Assembly: GCA_964592475.1 (NCBI GenBank)
Contig: CAZQEZ010000197.1
Coordinates: 1 to 7,056, forward strand
Source of the DNA: CAZQEZ01 sp964592475
GTDB lineage: Bacteria; Bacteroidota; Bacteroidia; Cytophagales; Cyclobacteriaceae
Length of the DNA: 7,056 nt
Direction: 5' to 3'
The first letter of the stretch is position 1. Each line of letters opens with the position of its first letter. The position numbers and the translations under genes were made by a program. The notes under the pieces are model-generated. The model saw only the letters and a list, made by a program, of their open reading frames with translations. It did not search any database and was not told the DNA's origin. Shown here in pieces: positions 7,052-7,056 of this stretch.

Positions 7052-7056
7052 AAACC

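Overview
The window looks like a chromosomal segment of a Bacteroidota bacterium (Cytophagales- or Flavobacteriia-like). The evidence is its AT-rich intergenic DNA, A-rich leaders without strong Shine-Dalgarno sites, a TANNTTTG-type -7 promoter element, and a SusC/TonB-type receptor with an N-terminal carboxypeptidase-regulatory-like domain. The identification is from recognised protein families, not from a database search.

Layout. Bases 1-531 (+) hold the decayed 3' part of a PD-(D/E)XK (Rpn-type) nuclease/transposase gene, with frame breaks upstream and an in-frame stop before its C-terminal tail. It abuts, tail to tail, a truncated Fur-family regulator on the minus strand (518-730), which keeps the winged-helix DNA-binding domain but has lost the metal-binding/dimerisation domain. 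Bases 731-835 form a divergent control region with a 19-bp palindrome (742-760) overlapping a good Bacteroidota promoter. Three closely spaced plus-strand genes follow: a TonB-dependent receptor (836-3151), a lipoprotein with two cupin-like repeats (3163-3882) and a COG0523/CobW-family GTPase (3906-5129). Gaps of 11 and 23 bp suggest one operon. After a 167-bp gap comes a secreted erythromycin-esterase-family protein with an N-terminal beta-sandwich-like domain (5297-7051). It is probably a separate unit.

How it fits together. The best reading is a metal-acquisition cassette, most likely for zinc under starvation. The receptor would import the metal or a metal complex across the outer membrane, the histidine-bearing lipoprotein would bind it in the periplasm, and the GTPase would act as a cytoplasmic metallochaperone. 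A Fur-family (Zur-like) repressor would act at the palindrome. The local regulator appears broken, so control is either lost or supplied by a paralogue elsewhere. The metal identity is inferred from gene context and not shown by the sequence. The least familiar component is the duplicated-cupin lipoprotein.
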